DNA of 7,065 nucleotides, taken from positions 1 to 7,065 of the forward strand of contig JASHTE010000111.1 of NCBI GenBank assembly GCA_030040695.1, written 5' to 3'. The notes below the pieces were generated by a model, which ran no database searches, had not been told where the DNA came from, and saw nothing but the letters and a program-made list of their open reading frames with translations. Position numbers and translations under genes: made by a program. Shown piece after piece: positions 6,333 to 7,065 of this stretch. The DNA comes from Vulcanimicrobiota bacterium (lineage in GTDB: Bacteria; Vulcanimicrobiota; Vulcanimicrobiia; Vulcanimicrobiales; Vulcanimicrobiaceae). Each line of letters opens with the position of its first letter. Position 1 is the first letter of the stretch.

Positions 6333-6486
6333 GAAACTTCATATACTCCTCGATCTCACTGTCCTCTTTGCCATTATACGTGAGTCACGGGTCCGTGGCA
6401 ACCGTATCGCCCTGCGACAGCCCCTCGACTTCGAGGCTTCGCAAGAGAGATTGTTGAAACGCGGATCCGGGGCCCTCATCTTGCCC
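6333..6486. other. Intergenic region between TMEM175-like and HTH genes
   Basis: This 154-bp gap holds no gene longer than a mini-ORF. It contains the HTH promoter, a GAGGAG Shine-Dalgarno-like element (6351-6346 on the minus strand), and a 6-codon mini-ORF (MKFHGV, 6342-6322) that overlaps the HTH start. It also holds an inverted repeat CCTCGA-CT-TCGAGG (6423-6436) and a CGGATCCG palindrome (6462-6469). No intrinsic terminator with a T-tract was found for the upstream TMEM175-like gene. Confidence 0.6.
6373..6401 (-). promoter_or_regulatory. Near-consensus sigma-70 promoter of the HTH gene with spacer palindrome
   Basis: Read on the minus strand, TTGCCA (6401-6396) is followed after exactly 17 bp by a perfect TATAAT (6378-6373). 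Transcription would start near 6366, giving a leader of about 34 nt to the ATG at 6332. The spacer holds the palindrome CGTGAGTCACG (6379-6389, 5-bp arms around one base), placed directly between -35 and -10 where a bound repressor would exclude RNA polymerase. This fits autorepression by the HTH protein, which is inferred and not shown. Confidence 0.75.
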
Positions 6487-7065
6487 TTACGGAGCGATCG
6501 TGTCGCTGTCGACGCCACGCGGGATCAGATGAAAGATCGCTATCCCGATATAGAAAGCGAAGCTGATCCGGGGAGACGCCAATGCAATCGCGGTGCCGAC
6601 GGCGTACGTCAGCCAGGCGATGCGATAGCTGACGGCGGTATCGTGAATGGCTCTCTGCGAGATTCCCGGAAGAAAGGCGTTCGATCTGGCCAGGTGCATC
6701 ATCAGAAGGTTGAAGACCGTTGCGGATGCGGTGAGTGTTAGCCCGTAGAGGCATGCGGCGGATCGCGACCATGAATACGAGCCCAATAAGCCGGTTGCGA
6801 ACGGGATAAACGCCGTGATCCCTAACAGGATGAGGTTCAGGAGCACCGTCATCCTGTCAACGCGTGCGATCGTTCGTGACAGAACGTGGTGATTTTGCCA
6901 AACGATGCCGATCATCGTGAAGGACAGGGCGTATGCGAGGACGTTCGGCCACAGCGCAATCAGAGCCGTTCGAAGATCGTGTTCGGTTAGATACTTATGC
7001 CCGGCGGGAAGCGCGATCCCTAAGATCAGGAGCGTTGCCGCAAAACCGAAGACTCCGTCCGAGAA
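6487..7065 (-). CDS. TMEM175 family (DUF1211) potassium channel-like membrane protein, N-terminus cut by window edge
   Basis: 192 residues are visible. The frame is open through the right edge and begins FSDGVFGFAATLL, which is the hallmark (R..)FSDGVFAIAITLL motif of the first helix of TMEM175 proteins. Only about ten N-terminal residues, including the usual preceding arginine, should be missing. Hydrophobic segments are at about 4-20, 34-56, 72-95, 101-123, 143-161 and 164-179, giving the six helices expected of one TMEM175 repeat. Other family marks are WQNHH at 56-60 and VLLNLILLGITAFIPFATGLL at 74-94. Bacterial TMEM175 proteins assemble as tetramers and conduct K+ with modest selectivity, the first-helix FSD motif lining the pore; physiological roles in bacteria are little known. 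Calling from the internal ATG at 6915 would drop helix 1 and the pore motif. Composition is about 55% G+C in a sampled line, lower than the operon. Confidence 0.9.
   Translation of the reverse strand, partial: FSDGVFGFAATLLILGIALPAGHKYLTEHDLRTALIALWPNVLAYALSFTMIGIVWQNHHVLSRTIARVDRMTVLLNLILLGITAFIPFATGLLGSYSWSRSAACLYGLTLTASATVFNLLMMHLARSNAFLPGISQRAIHDTAVSYRIAWLTYAVGTAIALASPRISFAFYIGIAIFHLIPRGVDSDTIAP

Noticed and set aside
6333..6420. Possible toxin gene upstream of the antitoxin-like HTH gene
   Set aside because: On the minus strand the frame ending at the TAG overlapping the HTH start is open for only about 20 codons before a TGA, and the HTH promoter lies within it. This is leader sequence, not a toxin.
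6100..6741. 213-aa plus-strand open frame
   Set aside because: It lies antisense to the HTH and TMEM175-like genes and across their promoter region, shows no recognisable domain, and would conflict with two genes that have clear family motifs.
1..7065. CRISPR array, tRNA, rRNA, insertion sequence or riboswitch
   Set aside because: No regularly spaced repeats, cloverleaf-like sequence, terminal inverted repeats with a transposase, or recognisable aptamer core were seen by eye; the gaps between genes are all under 160 bp.

Overview
The window comes from a GC-rich bacterial chromosome. Sampled stretches of the central genes are about 65-73% G+C, with strong preference for G/C at third codon positions. 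The gene order tlyA-nadK-recN is a conserved housekeeping cluster in many bacteria, including Actinobacteria and Firmicutes. The protein style would also fit a deep-branching lineage such as Eremiobacterota/Vulcanimicrobiota, but this is an impression, since no phylogenetic marker was searched.

Layout. Positions 1-374 (minus) hold the 5' end of a catalase-like (y4iL-like) heme-domain lipoprotein that runs off the left edge. A 147-bp divergent intergenic region with nested inverted repeats and a perfect 14-bp palindrome separates it from a four-gene plus-strand run. That run is tlyA (522-1304), nadK (1301-2137), recN (2147-3841) and an S9B dipeptidyl-peptidase IV-type serine peptidase (about 3859-5925). 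Spacings are -4, +9 and +17 bp, so the four are very probably one operon. The first three are an rRNA 2'-O-methyltransferase, the NAD kinase that supplies NADP, and the SMC-like double-strand-break repair ATPase. The peptidase has no obvious functional link to them and seems to have been appended by position.

Convergent to the operon, on the minus strand, lies a smaller and visibly lower-GC module (about 48-55% G+C in sampled 60-bp lines). It holds a solitary XRE-type helix-turn-helix protein resembling toxin-antitoxin antitoxins (5946-6332) and, upstream of it, a nearly complete TMEM175-family (DUF1211) membrane channel (6487-7065) whose first residues lie beyond the right edge. The HTH gene has a near-consensus sigma-70 promoter (TTGCCA, 17 bp, TATAAT) with a palindrome in the spacer, which suggests autorepression. 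No toxin gene is present beside it.

No rRNA, tRNA, CRISPR array, insertion sequence or integrase was seen. Most of the window is ordinary housekeeping sequence. The points worth a second look are the regulatory palindromes, the orphan antitoxin-like regulator with its promoter and mini-ORF leader, the compositional break, and two genes cut by the window edges that a minimum-length ORF caller starting at ATG would miss or truncate.
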